Below, piece after piece: positions 25,306 through 34,927 of a stretch of 64,000 nt of DNA. Location: positions 24,288 to 88,287 of the forward strand of contig JAFTZQ010000022.1 in NCBI GenBank assembly GCA_017464475.1, in the 5' to 3' direction. A program made the position numbers and the translations under genes. A model generated the notes under the pieces. That model saw nothing but the letters and a program-made list of their open reading frames with translations. It searched no databases and was not told the origin of the DNA. Source of the DNA: Paludibacteraceae bacterium. GTDB lineage: Bacteria > Bacteroidota > Bacteroidia > Bacteroidales > Paludibacteraceae. Numbering within the stretch: the first letter of the stretch is position 1; every line of letters begins with the position of its first letter.

Positions 25306-26568
25306 TTAGAAACTATATCCGACACCCAGACCGATCACGCCTTTGAACTGGCAGCGCTCACTCAGATTGCCTTCTTTGTCTGCAATCAGAGTTCCGTTGT
25401 AGTATTTCAGGCTGGTCTGCAGAGTAATTTGCAGACATTTCAGGAACTGATAGCTCAGCGCGCAGTCCCAGTCCACATCGAAATGACCGAAATAACGGTT
25501 GTTGTTCGAATACTCGTAGTAATTCTCGTTCTTGTCGCGAGTCTCCCATGAACCTGCGCCGTACGTATTCTCATAGAGGTCCTTCAGACTGAAGCCCTTG
25601 CCTTGATACGGAGAGAAAAGAGCCAGCGTAGTGCTAAGTTTCAAATCTTTGTATGTATAAGCAATACCACCCTTGAAACTCAGACCGAACTCAGCACGCG
25701 CATTGCGGTAAACCTTGTTTCCGGCTGCGTCATATACATAAGTACCATATGCTTTCTGCATTTTGGTGCGCAAATCCTCTCCTGCTGCGGTCTGCAAATC
25801 AAAACCGCCACCATTATCATATGCTAAAGCAGCTGCGTCATATGCAGTCTGCGCAGCGGTGCGCTCTGCAGTTGTTTTTGCCTGATCCAGTGCATATTGG
25901 AAGGCACCCAAAGCTGCCTCGCGGCTGTATTTTCTATTCCAGGCATCGCCGGTGTAAGCCGTTGTGACACGACCGGCAATCGGAGACAGATAGATTGAGA
26001 AATCCGCTCCTTTGTAACTCTTCTTCCAGTCAATACCGACAGAAATATCGGTGTAAGAAGGAGCAAGCCATTTGGAAATAATGTCGTTGTAGCCGTCCAC
26101 GTAGTTGCGACCCAGCGCATACTGGCTTTGGAAACTTCCTAAAACGGTCAAATACCAGCTCTCTTTGAACTCCCAACCGAACTTGGTAGCCAGCTTGATA
26201 TTATCGCTCGATTTCTGGAATGCATCCTCTTTCTGGTCAATCCAGGTCATACCGAAATCGGTATCAAAATTGGTCTCCCATGCAATCGCATTCTTATGGT
26301 ACAGCAAGTGCAACTTGGCATACACAATACCATTCACGTTGTTCTTACCACCGGCAGCCCAGTTAACCAATCCGGTTGCAGCAGCATTCAAACCCACTGT
26401 TCCGTCAAACTTCCAAGCCTTCTCCGCATTCTCCAGTTTCTGCAAATCCGCTCCGGCTTTCTCAGCAGCATCCGCATTGCCCGTTACGGTAGCTTTATCT
26501 ACCGTCTGGGCGGAAACAGCAAACATGGTCATCATGGCCATTACAACAGATAAAATAGTTTTCTTCAT
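25306..26568 (-). CDS. DUF3078 family outer-membrane-like protein
   Basis: The 420-residue secreted protein has signal MKKTILSVVMAMMTMFAVSAQ. The mature part starts AWKFDGTVGLNAAATGLVNWAAGGKNNVNG and continues with WETNFDTDFGMTW and WKKSYKGADFSIYLSPIAGR, which fits the DUF3078 beta-barrel-like family of Bacteroidota. It ends VGLGVGYSF, a typical outer-membrane C terminus. An Ala-rich insertion (about 205-245) is unusual. A second DUF3078 gene lies at 43733-44899. Confidence 0.82.
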   Translation of the reverse strand: MKKTILSVVMAMMTMFAVSAQTVDKATVTGNADAAEKAGADLQKLENAEKAWKFDGTVGLNAAATGLVNWAAGGKNNVNGIVYAKLHLLYHKNAIAWETNFDTDFGMTWIDQKEDAFQKSSDNIKLATKFGWEFKESWYLTVLGSFQSQYALGRNYVDGYNDIISKWLAPSYTDISVGIDWKKSYKGADFSIYLSPIAGRVTTAYTGDAWNRKYSREAALGAFQYALDQAKTTAERTAAQTAYDAAALAYDNGGGFDLQTAAGEDLRTKMQKAYGTYVYDAAGNKVYRNARAEFGLSFKGGIAYTYKDLKLSTTLALFSPYQGKGFSLKDLYENTYGAGSWETRDKNENYYEYSNNNRYFGHFDVDWDCALSYQFLKCLQITLQTSLKYYNGTLIADKEGNLSERCQFKGVIGLGVGYSF

Positions 26569-26616
26569 TTTTATTCTAAATTGTTTGTTATACAGTAATT
26601 TTTAAAAAATCGGGCA

Positions 26617-26648
26617 CAAAATTACAAAAAATTTCTCATATACGCAAA
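26617..26648 (-). promoter_or_regulatory. Promoter of the DUF3078 gene
   Basis: TTTG (26645-26648) and TAATTTTG (26617-26624) are spaced by 20 nt on the minus strand. Confidence 0.85.
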
Positions 26649-26741
26649 TAAATAATGTACGCGCGCGACTTTTTTCAACAAAAGTGTCAATTTTTACACA
26701 TTTTTTTTTAATATGTACACATTTATATGCAAAAAAAGCAG

Positions 26742-26749
26742 TAATTTTG
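26742..26749 (+). promoter_or_regulatory. Probable promoter of the Big2 secreted protein gene
   Basis: TAATTTTG is a good -7 element. The -33 region is weak (only T-rich at the expected position). Confidence 0.55.
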
Positions 26750-26797
26750 CAGCGTGAATTAATATCCGCCAATACGTGCATGCCGATACGGCAAATT

Positions 26798-26832
26798 TAC
26801 GAGACGAATACGAGACACATACCCGACGATAG
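26798..26832 (+). repeat. 35-base dispersed repeat, copy A, in the leader of the Big2 gene
   Basis: The block begins TACGAGAC, has a second TACGAGACAC and ends GACGATAG. An inverted-orientation copy with 29 of 35 matches lies at 59862-59896. Each has the internal tandem unit TACGAGAC. Confidence 0.8.
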
Positions 26833-26850
26833 AAACAAAAAAACAACAAT

Positions 26851-29800
26851 ATGACAAACACATTTAAAAAGAGTTTTCTCATCCTCGCTGCCTACTTCTT
26901 GGCTAGTACGCTATGGGCTCAAAAAACGTACACTTTTGACGACAATGTGGCCCTTGCTACTGACTGGACGGTAAACAAAACTGTTCCCGATGGAGGAAAC
27001 GGAGACTGCACGATTGCGGCTCCTAGCAAATTCAGCGCAAAGAATGGAAATTACTTGTACTTTGTTTTTGAGAACAAGAGCGGAATCGTTATTTCTATTA
27101 CCAGCACTGCTTCCTTCAATAACATCAGTAATATCACATTTGATGCGGTTTCAAACGATAATAGCAAACCGAGTTGGGCATTGGATATCGTGGATGATAA
27201 TGGAAATGTTGTAAAAAACATCTATAGCGGCTACGGCACTAAAGCTAATTTCGACACCGGAGGAACCAACAAATGGGGTGTTTCTAATAGCGATGTCAAT
27301 CCAGCTACATCCGGTCATGTCAGACTAACACTTACTGCATCCTCGTCCGGTAAATATGCGGCTATAGATAATTTAGTCGTAACCTACTCTGCCGGTCCCG
27401 TTGCTGTTAGCGATGTTTCGCTCAACAAAACAGCCACTTCGATTGAAGCCGGTCAGTCCGAGCAGCTGACAGCGACGGTATCACCCGCAGGAGCAGACGA
27501 TCCTTCCGTCACATGGTCCAGCGACAACACTTCTGTTGCTACTGTGGATCAAAACGGAAATGTCAGTGCTTTGGCTCCCGGTACTGCTACCATTACAGTT
27601 ACTACTACCGACGGCAATAAAACAGCTACTTGTACCGTTACTGTTACTGCACCGCCTGCACCAATTGATGTACAAAGCATCAGCATGAAATCTACTGCCA
27701 CCATCGGCATTGGCGCCTCTGAAACACTAACTGTGACTTATGACCCTGTAGATGCGAACACCGGCAAAGCGCTCACATGGAGCAGCAGCGATAATTCCGT
27801 TGCGACCGTTGACGAGAACGGCAAAGTAACCGGTGTTGCAGCCGGAACGGCTACTATTACTGCCACTACAGCCAATAATAAAACCGCCACATGCACCGTT
27901 ACGGTACAAGCCGTTGCGGTCACAGGAGTAACGCTCAGCAAGACATCTGTCTCGCTCCAAATAGGCGGTACCGAGACACTCACCGCTACTATAGCGCCGG
28001 CCGATGCCACCAACAAAAACGTCACTTGGGAAAGCAGCAATCCTGCCGTAGCAACAGTAAACAACGGTCAAGTGAAAGGTATTGCAGCAGGTTCCACTAC
28101 TATCACGGTTAAAACTGTTGATGGCGAGAAAACGGCGACCTGCTCTGTTACGGTGACAGCCGCTCCTCCTGTTCCCTCAACAGACCTTGCTGTACACGAG
28201 CCCGAGATATACGAAGCCAAAGAAATTGCCGGTGGCTACAATGGCACATTAAGTGTCGTCAACGGACGCGAATACGAGGTCTATTACATCAACCGTGACG
28301 GAAATAGCAAGTTATCCGTCAACACTTCCAATACGGACAAAACAGGAGCTATTACAAATACAGAAGGAGACAACGGATGCCGCGCAATAGATAATTGGTT
28401 CTATGTCGCTTCTGCAGGTTCTGGTGGAGATACTAACGGAGCGGCCAAAGATGAGTTTGAGCAATCTATCCGAAAAGTGAATATGAAAGAGGGCAATGTC
28501 ATTGAATTGCATGTAGATGGATTTGACCAATTTTCTTTTTACGGAAAAGATAATAGTAATAGTTCTACAAAATGCTTCGAAGTTTATATCAATGATGTGA
28601 AACAATCCACCACACCGGATAACAGCTATTCGATTCGTAGATTTGCGCTTAATGGCAGAAGTCTCATTCGTGTACAGGCGTTGAGTTCGAGTAACAGCAA
28701 TTTTGTTGCCTTCTCCCTCCGTCTGGCGCAAGAGCCGCGAACGAAATGGGTCAAAGGAAATGACTCCACCCAGGTCGTTTATCAAACAGGCTCTATCAAT
28801 CCGATCACGTACTCCACCAAGTACAACAACATTCCCGGAGCAGAAACGGCTTTGGTATGGGATGGACCGGAAGCAACCGGTATTAGTTTGACCAAACATA
28901 ATGGTACGTTGAGCGACACGCTGATCTTGAGTGGTCAGGCAAATTGCCCCGTGGGCACGTATAAGTACCATATCGTGGCTCATTACAACGGCATGGAAAC
29001 CAACCGCGTATCCGGTAAGTTTATCGTTAAATCTTCTATTGCCGCCAAATCTGAATTGGACGCATTGGCATATACAGGCGAAGAGATGGATCAAATCATT
29101 TTCTCCTATTATGCGCTGTCGCCCAACGATGTACAGCTGACATGGCCCAATGGACAGCCGGAGGGCATCAGCGGCTCCGGCAGCAATGGTAGATATATCA
29201 TAGGCGGTACTCCTTCCGTCTCTACAGGCACGTATCCCTATTCGATCACTACTGCCGGAGGTGACACTACGTTCACCGGTACGATCTCTGTGATCACGCC
29301 GAACTACGGTTCCAAATCAGTCTTGTACCTGTGCAAAAACGCCAAGGACTTCAACAAAGATGCGGTATATCAAACATTAAACGGCACAGGTTCCAACCAA
29401 TGGGATCTCTTCCCTCGCAAACAGAAAGAAGACGGACCGCGGCCTGCTGAACAATACACCAACTATAAATGGATTCTGATCTCCGAGGACGCCGATGCGG
29501 ACAACATCGAAGTGCTGGAGGTCATTCGCGGCGCCGCTAACTTGCCGGTTCTGAGCATGAAAGGCTTCACGTATGCGCAAGGACGTCTGGGTTGGGGAGA
29601 ACCGAACAACGGCGCGATCGATACCACTCTGAATACCAAGAACAAAGGTACCAAACTATACATCGAGCAACCCTCGCATCCGATCTTTGCACGGTTGGGT
29701 AGTAGTCTGAAGAAAGGCGACTCTATCCAGATCCTGAGCAACTATGAGTTGAATGGTATCATGCCGGTTGACGTCAAATTACCGGGCACCTATTGCCTTG

Positions 29801-30444
29801 CTACCGCTTATACGCGCGACATCAACGACTACTACAAAAACGGCGAACTACAAACAGCGCTGCACGAAGTGCCGGCTAACATGCGCGGCGGACAGAAATA
29901 TATCTGCCTGCCGTTGGCTAAAGGTGTTACTTTCACCCCGCAAGGAAAGAACCTGCTCAACGGAATTATCTCGTACCTGCTGAGTTCTACCCAAGCATCC
30001 ATTGAGGCGCCGGAGCTGCAGATCAACAGTTTCGAACTTCTGGGTGTGAAAGCCACCATTAACCAAAGCGAGAACACGATCTCGCTGGCACTCACGGAAG
30101 AACAAAGTGCGCAACTGGAAGGAGCTGAACCGACGATTAAGATAGCCGATGAAGCCAACACCCATGTCACCACTTCTGCGGTTCCGCTGCAATATGCGCT
30201 CTACACCCCGAAGATCTATGTGGTCACCGACTATATCAACCGCCGCGCGTACAGCCTGACCATCGATGTCTATTCGCCGGAAGGAATAGAGAATGTATAT
30301 GAAGCCGGCGAATGGGTGAATATCTATGATATTTATGGTCGCAAGGTAGCTACGACGAACGAGAATATTTATACGATGGATCTGCCGAGAGGAATGTACA
30401 TCATTGTGACCGAAAGCGGCGAGACCCTCAAAATTATGCGTTAA
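26851..30444 (+). CDS. Large secreted protein with three Big2 domains and a type IX secretion signal
   Basis: The 1197-residue protein has signal peptide [24 protein letters not shown]. Residues about 25-180 form a jelly-roll-like domain. Three bacterial Ig-like group 2 domains follow (about 184-267, 272-351, 353-436), each ending in the motif GTATITVTT or similar and TCTVTV. A large middle part of unrecognised beta structure follows. The C-terminal 45 residues, with [30 protein letters not shown], are a type A type IX secretion sorting domain, so the protein is probably exported and attached to the surface. It may be an adhesin or enzyme; no catalytic motif is evident. queF follows by 7 bases, probably by chance placement. 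Confidence 0.85.
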   Translation: MTNTFKKSFLILAAYFLASTLWAQKTYTFDDNVALATDWTVNKTVPDGGNGDCTIAAPSKFSAKNGNYLYFVFENKSGIVISITSTASFNNISNITFDAVSNDNSKPSWALDIVDDNGNVVKNIYSGYGTKANFDTGGTNKWGVSNSDVNPATSGHVRLTLTASSSGKYAAIDNLVVTYSAGPVAVSDVSLNKTATSIEAGQSEQLTATVSPAGADDPSVTWSSDNTSVATVDQNGNVSALAPGTATITVTTTDGNKTATCTVTVTAPPAPIDVQSISMKSTATIGIGASETLTVTYDPVDANTGKALTWSSSDNSVATVDENGKVTGVAAGTATITATTANNKTATCTVTVQAVAVTGVTLSKTSVSLQIGGTETLTATIAPADATNKNVTWESSNPAVATVNNGQVKGIAAGSTTITVKTVDGEKTATCSVTVTAAPPVPSTDLAVHEPEIYEAKEIAGGYNGTLSVVNGREYEVYYINRDGNSKLSVNTSNTDKTGAITNTEGDNGCRAIDNWFYVASAGSGGDTNGAAKDEFEQSIRKVNMKEGNVIELHVDGFDQFSFYGKDNSNSSTKCFEVYINDVKQSTTPDNSYSIRRFALNGRSLIRVQALSSSNSNFVAFSLRLAQEPRTKWVKGNDSTQVVYQTGSINPITYSTKYNNIPGAETALVWDGPEATGISLTKHNGTLSDTLILSGQANCPVGTYKYHIVAHYNGMETNRVSGKFIVKSSIAAKSELDALAYTGEEMDQIIFSYYALSPNDVQLTWPNGQPEGISGSGSNGRYIIGGTPSVSTGTYPYSITTAGGDTTFTGTISVITPNYGSKSVLYLCKNAKDFNKDAVYQTLNGTGSNQWDLFPRKQKEDGPRPAEQYTNYKWILISEDADADNIEVLEVIRGAANLPVLSMKGFTYAQGRLGWGEPNNGAIDTTLNTKNKGTKLYIEQPSHPIFARLGSSLKKGDSIQILSNYELNGIMPVDVKLPGTYCLATAYTRDINDYYKNGELQTALHEVPANMRGGQKYICLPLAKGVTFTPQGKNLLNGIISYLLSSTQASIEAPELQINSFELLGVKATINQSENTISLALTEEQSAQLEGAEPTIKIADEANTHVTTSAVPLQYALYTPKIYVVTDYINRRAYSLTIDVYSPEGIENVYEAGEWVNIYDIYGRKVATTNENIYTMDLPRGMYIIVTESGETLKIMR

Positions 30445-30451
30445 AACAGAA

Positions 30452-30928
30452 ATGCGAACAGAAAACGAATTAGAGGGGGTAACTCTCTTGGGAAACCAGC
30501 ACGTGCAATATAGCGACAACTATAATCCCTCCGTGCTGGAGACGTTCCCGAACAAACACCCCGAGAACGACTACCTCGTTACCTTCAACTGTCCGGAGTT
30601 CACTACCCTTTGTCCCAAGACAGGGCAACCCGATTTCGGACATCTGTACATCAGTTATATTCCGCGGGAGCGAATGGTGGAGAGCAAGAGCCTCAAGTTA
30701 TACCTCTTCTCCTTCCGAAACCACGGCGATTTCCATGAGGACTGCGTGAATATTATCATGAAAGACCTCGTCCGACTGATGGATCCTAAATATCTGGAGG
30801 TCATCGGTTATTTCATGCCCCGCGGCGGAATCAGCATCTATCCCTTTGCCAATTATGCCGACAAAGAGCACGAGGAACTGAAGGCACAACGCCTCCGCGA
30901 ACAATTCACACTAAACACGAAACACTAA
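30452..30928 (+). CDS. queF: NADPH-dependent 7-cyano-7-deazaguanine reductase
   Basis: QueF reduces preQ0 to preQ1 in queuosine synthesis. The 158-residue length is that of the unimodular form. The catalytic Cys54 and Asp61 are in [15 protein letters not shown], and the NADPH-binding QueF motif ESKSLK is at 78-83. The gene lies in a tight cluster with queC, queD and queE, which together make preQ0 from GTP-derived 6-carboxytetrahydropterin. Confidence 0.96.
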   Translation: MRTENELEGVTLLGNQHVQYSDNYNPSVLETFPNKHPENDYLVTFNCPEFTTLCPKTGQPDFGHLYISYIPRERMVESKSLKLYLFSFRNHGDFHEDCVNIIMKDLVRLMDPKYLEVIGYFMPRGGISIYPFANYADKEHEELKAQRLREQFTLNTKH

Positions 30929-30941
30929 ACAAAATCCCATC

Positions 30942-30972
30942 TCCCTCCCTTGAGGGGAGGGATGGGGAGAGG
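30942..30972 (+). repeat. G/C-rich palindromic element, copy 4 (between queF and queC)
   Basis: CCCTCCCTTGAGGGGAGGG followed by ATGGGGAGAGG. It ends five bases before the queC start codon. Confidence 0.92.
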
Positions 30973-30977
30973 TTATT

Positions 30978-31631
30978 ATGAAGGATACCCTTATCGTCCT
31001 TTCCGGTGGACTGGACTCCACCACAATGCTTTATGAGTACCGCTTTCGCATCGGCATGGCGGTCTCGTTTCACTATGGCAGCAACCATAATGACCGCGAG
31101 TTAGAGTTTGCCAAACTCCATTGCGAGCGGCTCGGAATACCCCATCTGGTCATCCGCCTGCCGTTTATCAAGCAGTTCTTTAAATCCTCGCTGCTCGAAG
31201 GAGCCGAAGCGATACCCGAAGGCAACTACGACGAAGAGAATATGAAATCAACCGTCGTACCTTTTCGCAATGGTATTATGCTCTCCATTGCCGCAGGCAT
31301 TGCGGAGAACAACAAGATGCAATATGTGATGCTGGCGAATCATGCCGGAGACCACACGATCTATCCTGACTGTCGCCCTGAGTTCGTGGACGCAATGAAC
31401 AAAGCTATCCATTTCGGCACATGGAATGGGGTCCAACTCCTCACGCCTTATACCAATCTCACCAAAGCGGAGATAGCCTCCAAAGGCAAAGAACTGAATA
31501 TCGACTACTCCGAGACTTGGAGCTGTTACAAGGGCGGCGAGCACCACTGCGGCGTCTGCGGTACCTGCCGCGAGCGCAAAGAAGCCCTCGCGCAAGCCGG
31601 CATTGAAGATAACACCATTTATGATAATTGA
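30978..31631 (+). CDS. queC: 7-cyano-7-deazaguanine synthase
   Basis: QueC converts 7-carboxy-7-deazaguanine to preQ0 with ATP and ammonia. The 217-residue protein has the PP-loop SGGLDS at 9-14 and the C-terminal zinc cysteines in SCYKGGEHHCGVCGTC. The stop TGA is the first codon of the heptad array that follows, so the array touches the coding end. Confidence 0.95.
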   Translation: MKDTLIVLSGGLDSTTMLYEYRFRIGMAVSFHYGSNHNDRELEFAKLHCERLGIPHLVIRLPFIKQFFKSSLLEGAEAIPEGNYDEENMKSTVVPFRNGIMLSIAAGIAENNKMQYVMLANHAGDHTIYPDCRPEFVDAMNKAIHFGTWNGVQLLTPYTNLTKAEIASKGKELNIDYSETWSCYKGGEHHCGVCGTCRERKEALAQAGIEDNTIYDN

Positions 31632-31665
31632 GAATTGAGAATTGATAATTGATAATTGAGAATTA
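31623..31665 (+). repeat. Heptad array (GATAATT/GAGAATT) between queC and queD
   Basis: Six heptads (TGATAAT, TGAGAAT type). The first contains the queC stop codon and the last ends directly at the queD ATG (31665). Confidence 0.92.
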
Positions 31666-31997
31666 TGTACTACGTAGAAAAAAGAGTAGAGATCTCGGCG
31701 GCGCATAATCTGACGCTGTCATACGAAAGCAAATGCGAGAACCTGCATGGCCATAACTGGATTATTGTGGTCTATTGCAAAGCCAAGGAACTGAACAAAG
31801 ACGGGATGGTGACTGACTTCACCCACATCAAAAAAGTTGTGAAGGACACCTTTGACCATAAATATATCAACGAAATACTGGACGTTAATCCGTCGGCGGA
31901 GAACATCGCCCGCTGGATTTGCGACCATGTAGAGAATTGCTACAAAGTCTCCGTCCAAGAGTCCGAAGGCAACACCGCTATTTATGAGAGAGACTAG
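31665..31997 (+). CDS. queD: 6-carboxytetrahydropterin synthase
   Basis: QueD makes 6-carboxy-5,6,7,8-tetrahydropterin from dihydroneopterin triphosphate. The 110-residue protein has zinc histidines H14 (SAAHNL), H28 and H30 in CENLHGHNW, with catalytic C24. The start MYYVEKRVEI is chosen over a TTG three codons upstream, which lies in the repeat. The stop TAG is supplied by the CTAGG-type array. Confidence 0.95.
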   Translation: MYYVEKRVEISAAHNLTLSYESKCENLHGHNWIIVVYCKAKELNKDGMVTDFTHIKKVVKDTFDHKYINEILDVNPSAENIARWICDHVENCYKVSVQESEGNTAIYERD

Positions 31998-32030
31998 GAT
32001 CCTAGGAAACTAGGGCCCTAGGATACTAGT
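31993..32030 (+). repeat. Array (ACTAGGNNC) between queD and queE
   Basis: Units ACTAGGATC, CTAGGAAACTAGGGCC, CTAGGATACTAGT. It includes the TAG stop of queD and ends two bases before the queE start. Confidence 0.85.
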
Positions 32031-32031
32031 A

Positions 32032-32685
32032 ATGTACCGAGTTAACGAAATATTCTTTACCTTGCAGGGCGAGGGCGCGCACAGCGGTATTCCCGCTGTG
32101 TTTGTTCGCTTTAGCGGCTGCAATCTGCGCTGCCCTTGGTGCGACACCGACTTTGCCGAGTTTACCGAAATGAGTGCATCGGAGATCGTAGCGGAGATGT
32201 GCGCGCTGTACGACGCTCCTAATGAGCGGCGTAAGATGTGCGTCCTCACCGGAGGCGAACCGAGCCTGCAGGTGGACAAACCGCTCATTGACGCGCTACA
32301 CGAAGCGGGGTTCTATATCTGCATCGAGACCAACGGCACACGCCCGCTGCCCGAGGGGATCGACTGGATCACTTGTTCTCCCAAAGAGTTCAGCCTTCAG
32401 CATTCGGCAATAAGCCATCAGCCGCCTTTGGCGCTCAAGAGAGTGAACGAAGTAAAAGTGGTCTTCACCGGCACGTACGACCCGGAGATTTGGCGCACAC
32501 ATATAGAAGCAGAGCATTGGATGCTCCAGCCCCTGCGCTACAACGGCGATCTGCTCATGGAGAGCGGGATCGACGAATGGTCGGAGGACAACAACGATAA
32601 CTTGGACGAAACGGTCCGCTATATCCTCGCCCACCCTTTCTGGCGACTCAGCGTCCAACTCCATAAGATTATCGGTCTTCGATAA
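32032..32685 (+). CDS. queE: 7-carboxy-7-deazaguanine synthase
   Basis: QueE is a radical SAM enzyme that converts 6-carboxytetrahydropterin to 7-carboxy-7-deazaguanine. The 217-residue protein has the cluster-binding cysteines C30, C34 and C37 in CNLRCPWCDTDF and the family start FFTLQGEG. Residues about 120-131 (FSLQHSAISHQP) are encoded by an in-frame repeat array. It is the last gene of the queuosine cluster and ends before a terminator. Confidence 0.95.
   Translation: MYRVNEIFFTLQGEGAHSGIPAVFVRFSGCNLRCPWCDTDFAEFTEMSASEIVAEMCALYDAPNERRKMCVLTGGEPSLQVDKPLIDALHEAGFYICIETNGTRPLPEGIDWITCSPKEFSLQHSAISHQPPLALKRVNEVKVVFTGTYDPEIWRTHIEAEHWMLQPLRYNGDLLMESGIDEWSEDNNDNLDETVRYILAHPFWRLSVQLHKIIGLR
32389..32424 (+). 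repeat. Heptad array (TTCAGCC/ATTCGGC type) inside queE
   Basis: Units TTCAGCC, TTCAGCA, TTCGGCA, TAAGCCA, TCAGCCG in frame in queE. It is related to the array at 2422-2456. Confidence 0.8.
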
Positions 32686-32716
32686 AAAAACAGACGCCCG
32701 AAAGCGTCTGTTTTCA
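32686..32716. terminator. Terminator between queE and the convergent TerB-like gene
   Basis: AAACAGACGC pairs with GCGTCTGTTT around CCGAAA, followed by TTTT. It can work in both directions. Confidence 0.9.
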
Positions 32717-32733
32717 TATTTCCGTGGTTCGTA

Positions 32734-33123
32734 TTAGAAATCAACACCTTCTACGAGCAGCGACGGATCTTTCTTCAGCTGCTGCAGGAACTTGATCGTT
32801 ACGTACTGCGCACCCCAGCCGAAGTTTTCACAAGCGGTGTGAACGCGTTGCATCTCTTTGATAGCGATGCGGTTGTCTGCGATCGAAATACGTACCATAC
32901 CGAAGATTGCCAGGTCTTTGTCATCCTCGCTCATCAGCGGAGTAAGAGCTGCGAGGTTCGTCGGGTGATCTACCTCAGCAGCACAAGCGCGGAGCACGGC
33001 ACTACGGTCCAAACCGTTAGCGGCAGCCAAATCGCCGATACGCTCTACCTCAGAGTCATACAGATTGCCATCTACGATTGCGATGTTCGTGGCAAAAGCA
33101 GCAAAAATTTGTTCTCTTGTCAT
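32734..33123 (-). CDS. TerB-like helical protein
   Basis: The 129-residue, all-helical protein has a pattern that resembles the TerB fold: IFAAFATNIAIVDGNLYDSEVERIGDLAAANGL, with the Asp/Glu positions that bind metal in TerB-like proteins, then MVRISIADNRIAIKEMQRVH as the mirror half. Function unknown. It is the last gene of the series pdxJ-exbB-exbD-tonB-DJ-1-TerB. Confidence 0.6.
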   Translation of the reverse strand: MTREQIFAAFATNIAIVDGNLYDSEVERIGDLAAANGLDRSAVLRACAAEVDHPTNLAALTPLMSEDDKDLAIFGMVRISIADNRIAIKEMQRVHTACENFGWGAQYVTIKFLQQLKKDPSLLVEGVDF

Positions 33124-33147
33124 AATAGTAAAAATTTGTGGTTAATA

Positions 33148-33675
33148 TTAATATTGAGCAGCGTCATATACGGCGTCCGCTATCTCGGCGCCCGCTAGAC
33201 GTTCTATGATGCAGAAGGCGAAATCAGAACTCAGACCCGGTCCCTTGCCTGTGATAATATTCTTGCTTTCAACGACTAATCCGCCGACATAGCTCTCACC
33301 CAGCGCGGCTTGCAGACCGGGATAACAAGTAGCCTGTTTGCCCTCCAGAATGCCTAATTTAGCCAGCACGGTCGGAGCAGCACAAATCGCCGCGATCAGT
33401 TTGTCGGCTTTGTTATGCTCGACGAGCAGCTCGCACAATGCGGAACATTCGCCCAACTTGGTCTGTCCGCCAGGAAGAATCAGCATCTCGGCGTCCGAGA
33501 AATCAATCTTCTCCATCAGTCCGTCTGCTTCCACGGCGATGTTATGCGCCCCGAGAACCATCGGATTGCCGGTTACAGACACTGTCGTCAATGCGATTTT
33601 TGCGCGACGCAGCAAATCAATCGTGGTAACTGCTTCGATCTCCTCGAAACCATTGTCAAGAAACAAGTAGTTCAT
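33148..33675 (-). CDS. DJ-1/PfpI family protein
   Basis: The 175-residue protein has the nucleophile-elbow cysteine C98 in AAICAAPTVL and the conserved glutamate in NGFEEIEA, as in DJ-1, YajL and ThiJ-type proteins. The length is usual. Possible roles are glyoxalase or deglycase activity or an oxidative-stress sensor; the sequence does not choose between them. It lies 30 bases from tonB in the same operon. Confidence 0.85.
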   Translation of the reverse strand: MNYLFLDNGFEEIEAVTTIDLLRRAKIALTTVSVTGNPMVLGAHNIAVEADGLMEKIDFSDAEMLILPGGQTKLGECSALCELLVEHNKADKLIAAICAAPTVLAKLGILEGKQATCYPGLQAALGESYVGGLVVESKNIITGKGPGLSSDFAFCIIERLAGAEIADAVYDAAQY

Positions 33676-33679
33676 AACG

Positions 33680-33710
33680 TAATTTACAATTTAGTAATTT
33701 ACAATTTAGT
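33680..33710 (-). repeat. Fifteen-base repeat (AATTTACAATTTAGT) before the DJ-1 gene
   Basis: Two tandem copies lie in the 30-base spacer between tonB and the DJ-1 gene. Confidence 0.8.
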
Positions 33711-34521
33711 TAAACTTGAAATTATAGGTAATTGTTCCGATCTGGTCATGGTCGCCCTCGGTAAACTTCGCCTTCTTGGCGGCGTCGAGAGCGAGTTGGA
33801 TAGTTTGTTTATCCGATATATTGGTGCCCGTTGTTTCCCGCGCGTCCACTACTTGCCCTGCGGCATTCACGCGGATCTGGACTACTACTTTGCCTGCTTG
33901 GTTAAAGGTGTTGGACGGTTGCGGCAACGTACCTTTGATACTCCGTCCACCCAGCGACCAACTATTGCCACCTTGCGAACCGTGTCCCACAGGATTGCCT
34001 TTCTGTCCGGCTCCTTGGCTGTTGCCCGATCCGGTCGTGTTACCGGATTGACCGAACAACGAACCCATCTGGTTTGCTTTGGCAATCGCTTCAGCCTGCT
34101 TGGCTTTCTCTGCCGCTTCGGCTGCTTCACGCGCTTTGCGCTCCGCTTCTAACCGCGCCTGCTCTTCGCGTTGACGCTGTTTCTCCGCAGCTTCTGCCTG
34201 CTTGCGCTCACGCTCTTTGCGTTCCTGCTCTTTCTGCAGCGCCAGCGACTCCTCGTCCTCCTGTGTCATCAGGTCGTTATTCGAAGGAGCGGAAGGCTGC
34301 TCTGGAGCGGCTGCAGACGGCTGCTCCAAAGGAACCGCCTCCGATTGCTCCGCCATGTAGCCTCCGGCTTCCATCACTTCGCCGAACGCTACCTCCACGC
34401 CTTCTTCCTCTTCCGGCACTACGGCAGTCAAGCGAATGAACCAAAGCAGTAGAAACACCAGAAGCAGGAACAGGACCGTACCCGTCGTTGCTACAATATG
34501 TCGTTCTTGTTTTTTGGTCAT
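33706..34521 (-). CDS. tonB: TonB-like energy transducer
   Basis: The 271-residue protein has an N-terminal membrane anchor (VLFLLLVFLLLWFIRL), an Asp/Glu-rich then long Ala/Glu/Lys/Arg helical linker (about 90-150), and a C-terminal TonB/TolA-type domain (about 195-271: TFNQAGKVVVQIRVNAAGQVVDA). With exbB and exbD it transmits proton-motive force to outer-membrane receptors such as the one at 16543. The linker is TolA-like. The start codon overlaps the exbD stop codon (ATGA). Confidence 0.85.
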   Translation of the reverse strand: MTKKQERHIVATTGTVLFLLLVFLLLWFIRLTAVVPEEEEGVEVAFGEVMEAGGYMAEQSEAVPLEQPSAAAPEQPSAPSNNDLMTQEDEESLALQKEQERKERERKQAEAAEKQRQREEQARLEAERKAREAAEAAEKAKQAEAIAKANQMGSLFGQSGNTTGSGNSQGAGQKGNPVGHGSQGGNSWSLGGRSIKGTLPQPSNTFNQAGKVVVQIRVNAAGQVVDARETTGTNISDKQTIQLALDAAKKAKFTEGDHDQIGTITYNFKFN

Positions 34522-34925
34522 TTCTTAGTCGCCACTACCAGCCGCATGTGGTGTTCGTTCGCTATGTCCAGCACGCGCACCACTTCCTTGTACGCTACAT
34601 CCTCGTCGGCATGCAGCGCAATATACATCGTGCTGTCCGAAGCCTGAATACCGCTCAGGTATCCCTCCAAACTCTCCGGGTCGATTGCCACCGGTTTGGC
34701 TTTGCCGATCGCCACATAATAGTTACCGAGGTTGTCAATCGACACTTTGGCTACCTGCGGACGGGTCGCTTTCTGCGAACGCGAAGTCGGCAGGTTGATC
34801 TTGATATCGTTGGGCGAAGACATCGTGGACGCCATGACGAAGAACAGCAGTAACAGGAACACCAAGTCCGTCATGGAGCTCATCGCGAACGTCGCTTCTA
34901 CCCTATTGCGTCTCTTTAGTGCCAT
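34518..34925 (-). CDS. exbD: ExbD/TolR-type biopolymer transport protein
   Basis: The 135-residue protein has one membrane helix with the functional aspartate in MSSMTDLVFLLLLFFVMAS and a periplasmic domain ending VRVLDIANEHHMRLVVATKK. It forms the proton channel with ExbB. It is tightly placed between exbB (2 bases) and tonB (4-base overlap). Confidence 0.93.
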   Translation of the reverse strand: MALKRRNRVEATFAMSSMTDLVFLLLLFFVMASTMSSPNDIKINLPTSRSQKATRPQVAKVSIDNLGNYYVAIGKAKPVAIDPESLEGYLSGIQASDSTMYIALHADEDVAYKEVVRVLDIANEHHMRLVVATKK

Positions 34926-34927
34926 AC